Assembly: GCF_000020945.1 (NCBI RefSeq)
Contig: NC_011295.1
Coordinates: 434,001-498,000 of the forward strand
DNA from: Coprothermobacter proteolyticus DSM 5265
GTDB lineage: Bacteria; Coprothermobacterota; Coprothermobacteria; Coprothermobacterales; Coprothermobacteraceae
Direction of reading: 5' to 3'
DNA length: 64,000 bases
Shown here: positions 16,557 through 25,605 of the stretch, piece by piece
Layout of the letters: every line of letters starts with the position of its first letter
Numbering within the stretch: position 1 is the first letter of the stretch
The notes under the pieces: generated by a model
Databases searched by the model: none
What the model saw: the letters and a program-made list of their open reading frames with translations, nothing else
Told to the model about the DNA's origin: nothing
Position numbers and translations under genes: made by a program

Positions 16557-19223
16557 ATGGCAAAGAGAATTTACTTTTTTGATGACCCCGAACCAGTTGG
16601 CAGAGAGCTTCTGGGAGGCAAGGGTGCAGGACTGGCAGAAATGACACGGATTGGCTTACCCGTGCCTTATGGTTTCACCGTTACCACGGAGGTGTGTAGA
16701 GAGTACTATCGTTTGGGCGGTAGGCTCCCTGATGGCCTAAAAGAGGAAGTCATACAGAGCATGCACAAACTTGAGGATAAGGCAGGTAAAAAGTTCGGTG
16801 ATCCAAGCAACCCACTACTGATTAGTGTACGCTCTGGTGCTCGGGTATCCATGCCCGGAATGATGGATACCATTCTGAACCTGGGTCTAAACGATGAGAC
16901 CGTGTTGGGTTTGGCTCGTTTGACAAATAACGAGCGTTTTGCCTGGGATAGCTACAGGCGTTTTATAACCATGTTCTCTGATGTAGTGCTTGGCATTTCA
17001 AAGGATGAATTTGAAAAGGTACTCGATGAAGTAAAGGAAAAAGAGCACGTAAAATACGATGCTGAAGTTTCTGCCGAAGGTCTAAAAGAGGTTGCTCTGA
17101 AGAGCAAGGAATTGGTTCAGAAAATTACAGGAAATCCTTTCCCCATGGATGTGTGGGAACAGCTTTTCATGGCCATTGAGGCAGTGTTCAGGTCATGGAA
17201 CAATCCTCGCGCCATACTTTATAGGCAACTTAACAACATCCCTGACGACTGGGGAACCGCAGTAAACATTGTTCAAATGGTATTTGGTAATATGGGCGAT
17301 GATAGTGGTACTGGTGTTGCCTTTACCAGGAACCCCGCCACTGGCGAAAAGGAACTTTACGGTGAGTACTTGACGAACGCTCAAGGTGAAGACGTGGTTG
17401 CTGGTATACGTACGCCAAAACCCATAAAAGAGATGGCACAGGAATGGCCAAATACTTATGCTGAGCTAACGCATGTTGCCGCTCTACTGGAAAAGCATTT
17501 TAAGGACATGCAGGATATGGAATTCACTGTTGAGAAGGGTAAACTTTACATGCTTCAAACCCGTAGTGGTAAACGTACTGCGCAGGCTGCCGTAACTATT
17601 GCAGTCGACATGGTGCATGAAGGGTTAATAGACAAGGAAACGGCTGTTCTCAGAGTTAGTCCCGAGGACGTAAACCATTTGCTACATAAGCGTATTGACC
17701 CCTCAGCAAAAGGAAATCCCATAGCAGTAGGCTTAGCAGCATCACCGGGTGCAGCTGTGGGGACGTTGGTGTTTAGTGCTGAAGAAGCAGTGGCTGAGGC
17801 CAGTGCAGGTAAGAGCGTTATTTTGTGCAGGCCAGAGACCACACCTGACGATTTACATGGAATGGTGGCAGCGCAAGGAATCCTGACTACTCGCGGTGGA
17901 ATGACCAGCCACGCGGCTGTAATAGCCAGAGGCATGGGCAAACCAGCTGTAACTGGTACAGAATCGCTGAAATTGGATCTGGATAACGGCGTAGTTACAG
18001 CTCCAGGTGGTGTGACCATAAAGAGGGGCGACGTTGTAACCATTGATGGTGGTACCGGTGAAGTATTCTTGGGAGCATTACCTTTGGTAGAACCCGAAGT
18101 AAGTGCTCATTTTGAAGAGCTACTAAGCTGGGCCGACGAGTTTAGAAGACTGGGTGTAAAAGCTAATGCAGATACCCCTGAAGATGCGGCTTTAGCACGC
18201 AAGTTTGGTGCAGAAGGCATAGGGCTGACAAGGACTGAGCACATGTTCCTGGGTCATGAGCGTACGCAAATAGTTCAGGACATGATTCTGGCAGAGACCA
18301 CAGAAGAGAGAATGGTGCCACTGCAGAAACTTCTAGAGCTTCAGAGGAGTGACTTCATCGGCATACTCAAAGCCATGGATGGCCTTCCAGTGACCATTAG
18401 GCTTTTGGACCCACCGCTACACGAATTTTTACCTGAACCGCATGAAGCTGCCAAAGAGCTTGAGCAAGCAAAGAGAAATGGTGCTCCTGCTGAAGAAATC
18501 GAAAGGTTAGAAAGACTTTACCGAAGGACTGTGCAGTTCCAGGAACACAACCCCATGATGGGCTTTAGAGGCTGCCGACTGGGTATTATCTACCCGGAGA
18601 TTTATGAAATGCAGATAAGGGCAGTAGCAGAAGCCGCCGTTGAGCTAAAGAAGCAGGGTTACAATCCTCGTTTCCAGATCATGCACCCATTGGTGGGAAC
18701 TGAAGAAGAGATGAAATTCTTAGCGGAGATGACTCACAAAGTAGTTAACGAAGTTCTTGGAAACAACGGCATTGAACTGGACTACAAGGTTGGAACCATG
18801 GTAGAGGTGCCTAGAGCGGCACTGGTGGCAGGTGATTTGGCAAAGTATGCAGAATTCTTCTCTTTTGGTACTAACGACCTTACGCAGCTAACTTTTGGTT
18901 ATTCACGTGATGATGCCGAAGGTAAATTCTTGGGCGCTTATGTGCAAAAGGGCATACTTCCTGAGGATCCATTCATCAGTCTTGACAGAAACGGTGTGGG
19001 TAGATTAGTTGAACTAGGTGTTACCGAGGGAAGAGCTACTCGACCTGAGTTAGAAGTAGGCATATGTGGAGAGCACGGTGGCGATCCAAAGTCCATTGAG
19101 TTCTGCCACCAAGTGGGCTTGGATTATGTATCTGCTTCACCATATCGTGTACCACTGGCAAGATTAGCTGCAGCTCAGGCTGCCCTTAAAGAGAAACGCG
19201 GAGAAATATTCAAGGACAAATAA
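16557..19223 (+). CDS. ppdK: Pyruvate, phosphate dikinase
   Basis: Reversible ATP + phosphate + pyruvate to AMP + PPi + phosphoenolpyruvate, 888 residues. Three domains are visible: N-terminal ATP-grasp (GKGAGLAEMTRIGLPVP; SVRSGARVSMPGMMDT), central phosphohistidine domain with catalytic His in GGMTSHAAVIARG (~451), and C-terminal PEP/pyruvate TIM barrel with FSFGTNDLTQ and the catalytic Cys in VGICGEHGG. AGGAGGG precedes the ATG. In Clostridia a PPDK regulatory kinase gene often sits between glyS and ppdK; here it is missing. PPi metabolism also appears in hppA at 57.5 kb, which fits an energy-saving anaerobe. A hairpin terminator follows. Confidence 0.97.
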   Translation: MAKRIYFFDDPEPVGRELLGGKGAGLAEMTRIGLPVPYGFTVTTEVCREYYRLGGRLPDGLKEEVIQSMHKLEDKAGKKFGDPSNPLLISVRSGARVSMPGMMDTILNLGLNDETVLGLARLTNNERFAWDSYRRFITMFSDVVLGISKDEFEKVLDEVKEKEHVKYDAEVSAEGLKEVALKSKELVQKITGNPFPMDVWEQLFMAIEAVFRSWNNPRAILYRQLNNIPDDWGTAVNIVQMVFGNMGDDSGTGVAFTRNPATGEKELYGEYLTNAQGEDVVAGIRTPKPIKEMAQEWPNTYAELTHVAALLEKHFKDMQDMEFTVEKGKLYMLQTRSGKRTAQAAVTIAVDMVHEGLIDKETAVLRVSPEDVNHLLHKRIDPSAKGNPIAVGLAASPGAAVGTLVFSAEEAVAEASAGKSVILCRPETTPDDLHGMVAAQGILTTRGGMTSHAAVIARGMGKPAVTGTESLKLDLDNGVVTAPGGVTIKRGDVVTIDGGTGEVFLGALPLVEPEVSAHFEELLSWADEFRRLGVKANADTPEDAALARKFGAEGIGLTRTEHMFLGHERTQIVQDMILAETTEERMVPLQKLLELQRSDFIGILKAMDGLPVTIRLLDPPLHEFLPEPHEAAKELEQAKRNGAPAEEIERLERLYRRTVQFQEHNPMMGFRGCRLGIIYPEIYEMQIRAVAEAAVELKKQGYNPRFQIMHPLVGTEEEMKFLAEMTHKVVNEVLGNNGIELDYKVGTMVEVPRAALVAGDLAKYAEFFSFGTNDLTQLTFGYSRDDAEGKFLGAYVQKGILPEDPFISLDRNGVGRLVELGVTEGRATRPELEVGICGEHGGDPKSIEFCHQVGLDYVSASPYRVPLARLAAAQAALKEKRGEIFKDK

Positions 19224-19248
19224 AAGAGCCATATAACTGAGCTTTGCA

Positions 19249-19284
19249 GGAGTCACCAATTCGGTGGCTCCTTTTCATTTTTGT
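19249..19284 (+). terminator. Rho-independent terminator after ppdK
   Basis: GGAGTCACC and GGTGGCTCC form a 9-bp stem (one G-T pair) around the loop AATTC, followed by TTTTCATTTTTG. It closes the long phoH-to-ppdK run and faces the end of the convergent gene. Confidence 0.85.
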
Positions 19285-19298
19285 CTCTAGGTTTTTTG

Positions 19299-21068
19299 TT
19301 AGGGGAAGTTGTAAGTAATTAATCCTGAAGAGAGATCAACTTCTAAGTAGGTTATGAGTTCCACATTGCTAAAGGTGTTCACCAGCGGCACGTACAAGGT
19401 TTCATTTGCGCAAAAAGGAACTTCCACACTACTTCCAGAAGCGATTGTTTTGCGCAAGAGATTGTTTACTTCACTCGTCAAATCATTGTCTCCCAGAATG
19501 AGCACGTTTCCCGTGTGTTCTAAGTTGTCGATGTAATAAACCACGTATTTCCCGGCTGCATAACTTACAGAGACTACTTCACCAGGTAGCTTAAAGGAGT
19601 TTTCTACCCCTTTATGTGTAGCTGACATATCGAACATGAGTAGATCGCTATCCTCACCAGCATAGGCAACCAAAAGTTTTTGCTTGTCCGGTTGCATCAG
19701 AATGGCATTGGGTATCTTGTTTTGAAGAGCAATCGCTGAGCTTGAGGTTAGAGTTTGCAATGAGAGAAGGCGATCCAAGCTCGCCAAGGTAGTAAGTGTG
19801 CCTTGGGCATCTTCTTTGACGAGGTTGCGATCAGTGATCACGTAATATTCTGGTTGTTCGTGTTTTACGTTTCTGTATTCAATAGAATTGTCGGTCATAT
19901 CTAGGAAAAACTGCAATGACCAATTGCATTGTGATGGCTGCTCTGGATATCGTTCGGCAAACTGCATGTTAACTGACCACAGTTTTGATGACATAGGTGT
20001 TACTTGAAACTGTAAGTCGCTTATTGTCCTTTGGGAGGAGTCCTGTTCGGTGCATGGAGAACCCATATTCTTATTAATGAGTGGCGTTACAAAGCCTTCG
20101 TCGTCAAATTGAAATGCTAGTCCCAGTGCTTGTATCCAAGCTAAGTGCTCCTGTGAGCGGCCCATGGTTATTCTATTCACCTTTGTGCTTTCATTGGTCT
20201 GCACAGTTACGTACAAGGCCTTTCCATCTGTGGGAGACCACCAGATATCTTGCACAGAACCAATGTACTGGGGGAGTTCATAAGCAATAGTCATGGATTG
20301 TGTTTCTTCATCATAGACATATACCCGGGTCAATGCACCTAGCTCGCTGGTAAAAGCTACTAAAGATTCTTTTTTAGAGCAGGAAAGGTTAGTAATGGTT
20401 GCCTTGGAGATATCTTTTGTCTCATGTGTGATAATGTCGTAAGCTTGCAGTCCATTTTCCTTCTGAGCATAGGAAAATGGGGAAAAGTAAATCTTGGAAC
20501 CGTTTGCATTCAAACAAGCTCTACCGGTATTTGGAAATACTCTCTCAAGGCGGCCACTGGGTATGGACAAAAGGTATGTTCCCTGAACAGTACCCATCTC
20601 TCTCACAGAAGGCAAGGGGGATAAGCTAAAAAGCAAAACCTGGTTATCAGCACTTAAGTCCAGGCTGTACACCACTGACATGCCTTCGTAGTTGAGTATG
20701 GGATCAAACAAAGATTCTCCTTGAGTCTGCTCCAGCAAATAGATACGTCCTACGTTCGTAGCAATAGCTGCTTTTGCATTACCCTCGTACGCGTTTGCCG
20801 TGAACAAGGATGCATTCTCAATTAGCAATGTGGAAGTTTTTGCACGCAGATCTGTGGAAAACAGCTCACCACTTTTAGAAAGCTGTAGTAGTAAATTATC
20901 TGACCACCATACCGTGGATACCTTATCTGTTAAGGAAGCGACTTGCCTGAAATCTGTAAACGCAAGCGTGGGTTTGTTCTCTCTGCGCACAGCAAAAAAA
21001 CATAGCCCGAATAATGCAACAACCAAAAGCGTACAAGCTAGAATCTTTTTGACACTGAAATTCTTCAT
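19299..21068 (-). CDS. Membrane-anchored protein with beta-propeller-like repeats
   Basis: No family recognised with certainty. An N-terminal hydrophobic helix (residues ~8-26) after MKNFSVKK acts as signal anchor; a cysteine is present, but there is no proper lipobox. The outside part (~560 residues) alternates short beta-rich stretches resembling TolB/WD40 blades, e.g. VWWSDNLLLQLSKSGELFS, IWWSPTDGKALYVTVQ and LLVAYAGEDSDLLMFD, so an incomplete or paired beta-propeller is my best guess. Single gene, convergent with ppdK and divergent from coaD. TAACAT lies 7 nt upstream of the ATG; a GAGGT is 12 nt upstream, so leaderless initiation is possible but not certain. Confidence 0.6.
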   Translation of the reverse strand: MKNFSVKKILACTLLVVALFGLCFFAVRRENKPTLAFTDFRQVASLTDKVSTVWWSDNLLLQLSKSGELFSTDLRAKTSTLLIENASLFTANAYEGNAKAAIATNVGRIYLLEQTQGESLFDPILNYEGMSVVYSLDLSADNQVLLFSLSPLPSVREMGTVQGTYLLSIPSGRLERVFPNTGRACLNANGSKIYFSPFSYAQKENGLQAYDIITHETKDISKATITNLSCSKKESLVAFTSELGALTRVYVYDEETQSMTIAYELPQYIGSVQDIWWSPTDGKALYVTVQTNESTKVNRITMGRSQEHLAWIQALGLAFQFDDEGFVTPLINKNMGSPCTEQDSSQRTISDLQFQVTPMSSKLWSVNMQFAERYPEQPSQCNWSLQFFLDMTDNSIEYRNVKHEQPEYYVITDRNLVKEDAQGTLTTLASLDRLLSLQTLTSSSAIALQNKIPNAILMQPDKQKLLVAYAGEDSDLLMFDMSATHKGVENSFKLPGEVVSVSYAAGKYVVYYIDNLEHTGNVLILGDNDLTSEVNNLLRKTIASGSSVEVPFCANETLYVPLVNTFSNVELITYLEVDLSSGLITYNFP

Positions 21069-21164
21069 TTATTCTATGTTACCTCATAATTAGAAAGATC
21101 GTTTAACACACAAACTCATTTCAGTGTGGAGCGTACTAAGTGTTGTGATAATCTTATATGTGGT

Positions 21165-21178
21165 GTGACAGTAGTCAC
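21165..21178. repeat. Inverted repeat GTGAC-AGTA-GTCAC in coaD upstream region
   Basis: Perfect 5-bp arms in the 169-bp divergent gap before coaD. It could be an operator or chance; CATAAT at about 21190 is a weak -10 candidate just downstream. I see nothing else identifiable in this gap. Confidence 0.3.
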
Positions 21179-21237
21179 TAAAAGGACACCATAATGTGTA
21201 TCTACTACGGGAGCTTAAGTGAGGAGTTGAACGCAAA

Positions 21238-21732
21238 ATGACGAAGGTAGTTTATCCTGGTACTTTTGACCCCATAACGAAAGGGCATTTGGATATACTT
21301 GTTAGAGCTGCACAGGTATTCGACCAAGTGACACTGCTTGTACTAAGTAATTTGCAGAAGAAGTCACTGTTTTCCTTGGAAGAACGCGTTAGGTTGGCTA
21401 AATCAGCCATAGAGGAAAGTAATGCTCCCAGCAACATTATCGTAGACAGCTATGAAGGGGTCACGGTTCATTATTTGGAAGAGCATGGTATAAGGCTCAT
21501 AATAAGAGGTTTAAGAGCTGTTAGCGACTATGAGTACGAGATACAGCTATTCCTAGCCAATAAATACCTGAACAGCCAGGTGGAGACTGTTTTGATGCCT
21601 ACTAGTTTACGTTATCAGTTTGTGTCTTCGAGTTTAGTAAAAGAAATGGTCAGTTTTGGCTTGGATGTTTCTGAATTTGTGACGCCAACTGTGGAAAGGG
21701 CGTTAAAAGAGAAATTGGAGGTGAAACAATGA
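21238..21732 (+). CDS. coaD: Phosphopantetheine adenylyltransferase
   Basis: Transfers AMP from ATP to 4'-phosphopantetheine in coenzyme A synthesis. The nucleotidyltransferase motif YPGTFDPITKGHLDI (T/HxGH type) is at residues 5-19; the conserved IIRGLRAVSDYEYE and the C-terminal FVSSSLVKEM (ISSS-type) motifs follow. 164 residues, standard. GAGGAG precedes the ATG. It overlaps ackA by 4 nt, which links coenzyme A production with acetate kinase. Confidence 0.96.
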   Translation: MTKVVYPGTFDPITKGHLDILVRAAQVFDQVTLLVLSNLQKKSLFSLEERVRLAKSAIEESNAPSNIIVDSYEGVTVHYLEEHGIRLIIRGLRAVSDYEYEIQLFLANKYLNSQVETVLMPTSLRYQFVSSSLVKEMVSFGLDVSEFVTPTVERALKEKLEVKQ

Positions 21733-22931
21733 AAATTCTGGTGCTTAACGCAGGAAGCAGTTCTCTGAAGTTTCAGCTTTTTGACATGGAAGATGAATCA
21801 GTAATGGCTAAAGGCATCGTTGAACGAATTGGTTTGGATAAACCCTTCCTCAGCTACTCCAAGGGTACGGACAAAATAAAGTTTGACAAAGAGGAACCTA
21901 TTAATCACAAAGATGCTCTGCAGTGGGTTTTGAACACGCTCACCTCACATGAGTACGGCGTTATCACTACGTTACAGGAGATTGGTGCTGTGGGTCATAG
22001 GGTTGTTCATGGAGGAGAAGAATTTACAGGTTCTGTGCTAATTACCGAGGAAGTCATTGAAGCTTTGGAGAGAAATAAGAACCTGGCTCCACTGCATAAT
22101 CCACCGAACCTCACAGGTATATACGCTACTAAAGCGGTTCTGCCAGAAGTTCCCATGGTTGGTGTTTTTGATACCGCATTTCATGCTACTATGCCTGAAA
22201 GGGCCTATCTTTACGCGCTTCCCATTGAACTTTATGAGAAATACAAAGTAAGACGCTATGGTTTCCATGGAACAAGTCACCGCTACGTTGCCATGGAAGC
22301 TGCAAGAAGGCTTGGTAAAACTCTATCTGAGCTACGTATTATTAGTGCCCACTTAGGTAATGGTGCTTCTGTTTGCGCTATTCAGGGTGGTAAATCCATT
22401 GATACTTCCATGGGTTTCACTCCATTGGAAGGGTTGGTTATGGGAACCCGTTCAGGGGATCTAGACCCTGCCATTCCCATTTGGATGATGCGTGAACTGG
22501 GCATGTCCTTTGATGAAGTGGATAACCTCTTGAATAAGAAGAGTGGCGTTTTTGGGTTAGTCCGGGGTAGAAGCTTTGATATGCGGGATATTGAAGATTG
22601 GATGGCAGCGGGTGATGAAGAAGCCAAGAAGGCCATGGAGGTTTACTGCTACCGTTTGAAGAAGTACATAGGTGGTTACGCTGCTGTCATGGGTGGGGTG
22701 GACGTGCTCATTTTCACAGCAGGTGTGGGCGAAAACTCACCTATTGTCCGTGAGATGGTTTGCGAAGGCTTGGAGTTTCTTGGCATAAAGTTGGACAAGG
22801 AGAAAAACAATTCTCGTGGAGATGCTATAATAAGCGCTGCAGATTCTAAAGTGGTGGTCATGTCCATCAAGACCAACGAAGAGCTCATGATCGCCCGTGA
22901 TACTTACGAGATTGTGAGGGGATTGACATAG
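21729..22931 (+). CDS. ackA: Acetate kinase
   Basis: Makes ATP and acetate from acetyl phosphate and ADP, the main energy step of acetogenic fermentation. Signature 1 is LVLNAGSSSLKF at the N-terminus and signature 2 is RYGFHGTSHRYVA around residue 177; ISAHLGNGASVCAI and the ATP-binding FTAGVGENS are intact. 400 residues. No phosphotransacetylase gene is next to it. The stop codon overlaps the apparent start region of the DUF177 gene. Confidence 0.97.
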   Translation: MKILVLNAGSSSLKFQLFDMEDESVMAKGIVERIGLDKPFLSYSKGTDKIKFDKEEPINHKDALQWVLNTLTSHEYGVITTLQEIGAVGHRVVHGGEEFTGSVLITEEVIEALERNKNLAPLHNPPNLTGIYATKAVLPEVPMVGVFDTAFHATMPERAYLYALPIELYEKYKVRRYGFHGTSHRYVAMEAARRLGKTLSELRIISAHLGNGASVCAIQGGKSIDTSMGFTPLEGLVMGTRSGDLDPAIPIWMMRELGMSFDEVDNLLNKKSGVFGLVRGRSFDMRDIEDWMAAGDEEAKKAMEVYCYRLKKYIGGYAAVMGGVDVLIFTAGVGENSPIVREMVCEGLEFLGIKLDKEKNNSRGDAIISAADSKVVVMSIKTNEELMIARDTYEIVRGLT

Positions 22932-23416
22932 ACGAAATAAGAACGATTGATCTAAATGCCGTAAGGCGCGAAAAGGGCTATAAAAAGCTGGATCTGTCTT
23001 TACTACAGGATAGCCTGCAACTCCCTTACGAGGTTAGAAACCTACAAGGAACCTTGGAGGTGGAACAGTGGGAGTTTGCAAAATTCGACCTTAGAGTAGA
23101 CGGATCTGTGGATGTAAGAGTGCCTTGTGACCGTTGCGGTGAAATGTTCTGGCAGCACATAGAGCTTGGTAGTGAGGAAGTTTTCATTATTGGTCGTGAA
23201 CCAGTGCCCACTGGAGAAGAAAAAAGACTTTCAGAAGAGGACATTTCAACTTTTTACACACCAAACGGCCAAGTGAATGTGATAGAATTGTTGAGCGAAT
23301 ACATCCTTAGCAGTTTACCGACAAAAGTTATCTGCAGGGATGAATGTCCTGGGCCTGTAGAGCTTCTTGGTGAGCTGCAGTTTGTTGAGTTCATATTGGA
23401 TGAAGGAGGGAAATAA
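22928..23416 (+). CDS. yceD: DUF177 (YceD) family protein, probable non-canonical start
   Basis: YceD/DUF177 proteins sit upstream of rpmF in most bacteria and are linked to 23S rRNA accumulation. The cysteine motif VPCDRCGEMFW is present, with a second pair CRDECPG near the C-terminus. The first ATG/GTG/TTG in frame is TTG 23054, which would delete about 42 residues that look family-like (TIDLNAVRREKGYKKLDLSL). Upstream, the frame is open to 22901 without a canonical start. ATA at 22928 lies 6 nt after GAGGGG and gives 162 residues; ATT at 22922 is an alternative. Gene identity is firm, start uncertain. Confidence 0.7.
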   Translation: MDEIRTIDLNAVRREKGYKKLDLSLLQDSLQLPYEVRNLQGTLEVEQWEFAKFDLRVDGSVDVRVPCDRCGEMFWQHIELGSEEVFIIGREPVPTGEEKRLSEEDISTFYTPNGQVNVIELLSEYILSSLPTKVICRDECPGPVELLGELQFVEFILDEGGK

Positions 23417-23419
23417 TAC

Positions 23420-23611
23420 ATGGGTGCACCAAAGAAGAAACCAACACGGATGAAAAGAGATCAGAGAAGAGCTCATTTCAAAGCCACTGTACCGAACTTA
23501 ATCGAGTGTCCGCATTGTCATGAGCTCATACCATCTCACACGGTTTGTCCTAACTGTGGATGGTATGGTGGGGAAGAAAAAATCAAGATTGAGAAGGAAG
23601 AGAAAGGCTAG
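23420..23611 (+). CDS. rpmF: 50S ribosomal protein bL32
   Basis: Zinc-type bL32, 63 residues. N-terminal GAPKKKPTRMKRDQRRAHFK is the typical rRNA-binding stretch; CPHC ... CPNCGWY forms the zinc ribbon. ATG follows AAGGAGGG. Directly between DUF177 and plsX, the conserved order. Confidence 0.96.
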   Translation: MGAPKKKPTRMKRDQRRAHFKATVPNLIECPHCHELIPSHTVCPNCGWYGGEEKIKIEKEEKG

Positions 23612-23617
23612 TTAAAA

Positions 23618-24613
23618 ATGAAAATCGCCCTGGATCTCATGGGCGCAGATCAACCTCCGGGCGTTTTGCTGGAAGGTGTGTACCGTTACGCCCATGACCA
23701 TCGTGATGAGGATGAGCTTCTCGTTTTGGTTTCGAAAGGTGAGGTAGTAAGGGATTCCAGTAGCGTCAGAGTAGTTTATTGTGACGAAGTAGTGAAGCAA
23801 GAGGACGAACCTACGGTGGTGCTAAGAAAACGAAACAGTAGTATGTGCAAGGGCTTAGAAATGGTTGCTAGCGGCGAGGTAGAAGGCCTTATAAGCTTCG
23901 GCAATACCGGAGCTTTGGTCATTGGTGGCGTTGCTTATGTCAAAAGACTGGAGGCTCATATTAGGCCAGCCATTTGTGTCGCCATGCCTTCTGTGCAGGG
24001 TTCCACATGGGTATTCGTAGATGCGGGAGCAAATGCTGATGTGGACCCTGCTGATCTTTTAGATTTTGCTGCCTATGGTTGTGCCTACTATAAATCTTTG
24101 GAAGGACATGATGCTGAATCTGTTGCCCTTCTTAACGTTGGAAAGGAAAGACATAAGGGTTCGAAATTGATTCAGGAAGCAGCTAAACTTATGACTGATG
24201 TGCCTGAATTTGTTGGTTTTGTGGAACCAGATCAGCTCCTTTTACCAGCTGTGAATGTGGTAGTAACGTGGGGACTTCTCGGCAATGTCTTTCTTAAAAC
24301 TGCTGAGGGTGTACTGGAAGTGGTGAAACACACACTGAAGGACATTAGTCAGAAGGGCCTCAAAGAGAAAATCGGTTTGGGCTTAGTAAAAGGGAGTTTA
24401 TACCAAACGTTTAAGAAATTTGATTATCGAACCTATGGTGTCAGTCCTATTTTGGGTTTGAAAGGTAATGTGTTAAAGGGACATGGTAAAAGTGACCCTG
24501 AGGCGGTATATAATGCTCTGCGTACTGGTAAATTACTTATGGAACGAAATACCATTGGCGCAGTGAAGGAGGAACTAGTAAGGTGGAGAGAGAAAAGATC
24601 TTCCAGGAGCTAA
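23618..24613 (+). CDS. plsX: Phosphate acyltransferase PlsX
   Basis: Converts acyl-ACP to acyl phosphate, which PlsY (gene at 62.9 kb) uses to acylate glycerol 3-phosphate. The N-terminus IALDLMGADQPPG is the PlsX form of the usual MGGDxxP motif (here MGAD), and GLISFGNTGALVIGG and FVDAGANADVDP are conserved. 331 residues. Starts 6 nt after rpmF without a strong ribosome binding site, so coupling is likely; overlaps acpP by 31 nt. No FapR regulator precedes it. Confidence 0.95.
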   Translation: MKIALDLMGADQPPGVLLEGVYRYAHDHRDEDELLVLVSKGEVVRDSSSVRVVYCDEVVKQEDEPTVVLRKRNSSMCKGLEMVASGEVEGLISFGNTGALVIGGVAYVKRLEAHIRPAICVAMPSVQGSTWVFVDAGANADVDPADLLDFAAYGCAYYKSLEGHDAESVALLNVGKERHKGSKLIQEAAKLMTDVPEFVGFVEPDQLLLPAVNVVVTWGLLGNVFLKTAEGVLEVVKHTLKDISQKGLKEKIGLGLVKGSLYQTFKKFDYRTYGVSPILGLKGNVLKGHGKSDPEAVYNALRTGKLLMERNTIGAVKEELVRWREKRSSRS

Positions 24614-24831
24614 AGAACATCCTAAAAGATACTGTTACTGTTGAAGAGGAAGAGATCACCATGGAGTCAGATCTGGTGAATGACCTTAACTTGGATAGTT
24701 TGGATTTAGTAGACCTTGCTCTTAGTGTGGAGCAGGTTTTTGGATTTGAATTCAGTGATGAGCAGTTGCAACAGATAAAAACGGTTAAGGATGTAGTGGA
24801 TATAATAGAATCAAATCTTTATACTAAATGA
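24583..24831 (+). CDS. acpP: Acyl carrier protein
   Basis: Carrier of acyl chains in fatty acid synthesis; 82 residues, acidic. The phosphopantetheine Ser is in LNLDSLDLVDL (DSL motif, residue ~39). The GTG start is inside the plsX 3' end and follows GGAGG. It overlaps the radical SAM gene by 4 nt. Next to plsX, as in many Gram-positives, but fabH/fabD/fabG are not in the window. Confidence 0.96.
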   Translation: MEREKIFQELKNILKDTVTVEEEEITMESDLVNDLNLDSLDLVDLALSVEQVFGFEFSDEQLQQIKTVKDVVDIIESNLYTK

Positions 24832-25604
24832 GGATTTATCCTGTTTTCCTTTCTCACGCTGGATGCAGACAACGATGTGTGTTTTGTAACCAGAGGGCGG
24901 CTGAGCGCATTAAGCCATGGAAGGAAAGCATTGAAGAAGCCTTTCATTACATCCAAAAAAGTAATCTGGTTTATGACGAAATAGCTTTCTATGGCGGTAC
25001 GCCAACTAGCTCGGAAAACCTTTTGAAGGACATACTTCAGCCCTTTCAGACTTTTCTAAAGATCGGAAAGATAAAGGGCATAAGAATTTCTACTCGACCA
25101 GACGAAATAAACGAAAGCATAATCCAGATACTCGTTGATTACGGCGTAAGCACGGTAGAGATTGGAGTAGAGAGCTTTTCAGATGAGGTTCTACGTTTGT
25201 CTAAGCGGGGTCATACGGAGGAAGATGTAAAACGGGCGCATGAGCTGTTAAAAGGACGTTTTCGGGAAGTCTTTCAACTCATGGTCGGGCTACCGGGTGA
25301 AACTGACCGCCACAGAGAGGAGACCATTTCCAAGACGGTTTCCCTTAAACCATGGGGGGTAAGGTATTTCCCAACATTGGTTCTTCGCGGGACTGAGCTG
25401 CAGAAAATGTACGAGAGCGGTACTTACCAGCCCTTGTCCATGGAAGAAGCACTTTACTGGTCTCGCAGAGCATATGAGAGTTTCATGGCTGCTGGCATAG
25501 CGGTTTTGCAGATAGGCCTTCATAGCTCCGAATTCCTGTCAGAGGAATTGGTGGCAGGTCCTTACTGCGGTAACTTTGGAGAATTGGTTAGGGGTGTGAT
25601 GTAA
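24828..25604 (+). CDS. Radical SAM protein, Elp3-like
   Basis: Radical SAM enzyme of unknown substrate. The iron-sulfur motif CRQRCVFC (Cx3Cx2C) is at residues ~13-20, followed by the SAM-binding FYGGTPT (GGE-like) and the ISTRPDEI and VEIGVESFSDEVL strands; the C-terminal half includes LMVGLPGET. At 258 residues it is only the barrel, lacking the acetyltransferase domain of Elp3. In Clostridia a similar protein lies between acpP/rnc and smc/ftsY; here rnc and smc are missing between acpP and ftsY. Confidence 0.8.
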   Translation: MRIYPVFLSHAGCRQRCVFCNQRAAERIKPWKESIEEAFHYIQKSNLVYDEIAFYGGTPTSSENLLKDILQPFQTFLKIGKIKGIRISTRPDEINESIIQILVDYGVSTVEIGVESFSDEVLRLSKRGHTEEDVKRAHELLKGRFREVFQLMVGLPGETDRHREETISKTVSLKPWGVRYFPTLVLRGTELQKMYESGTYQPLSMEEALYWSRRAYESFMAAGIAVLQIGLHSSEFLSEELVAGPYCGNFGELVRGVM

Positions 25605-25605
25605 A

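Noticed and set aside
17555-18043. 162-codon minus-strand open frame
   Set aside because: Shadow of ppdK in the antisense direction; low-complexity Ala/Thr/Ser/Pro product.
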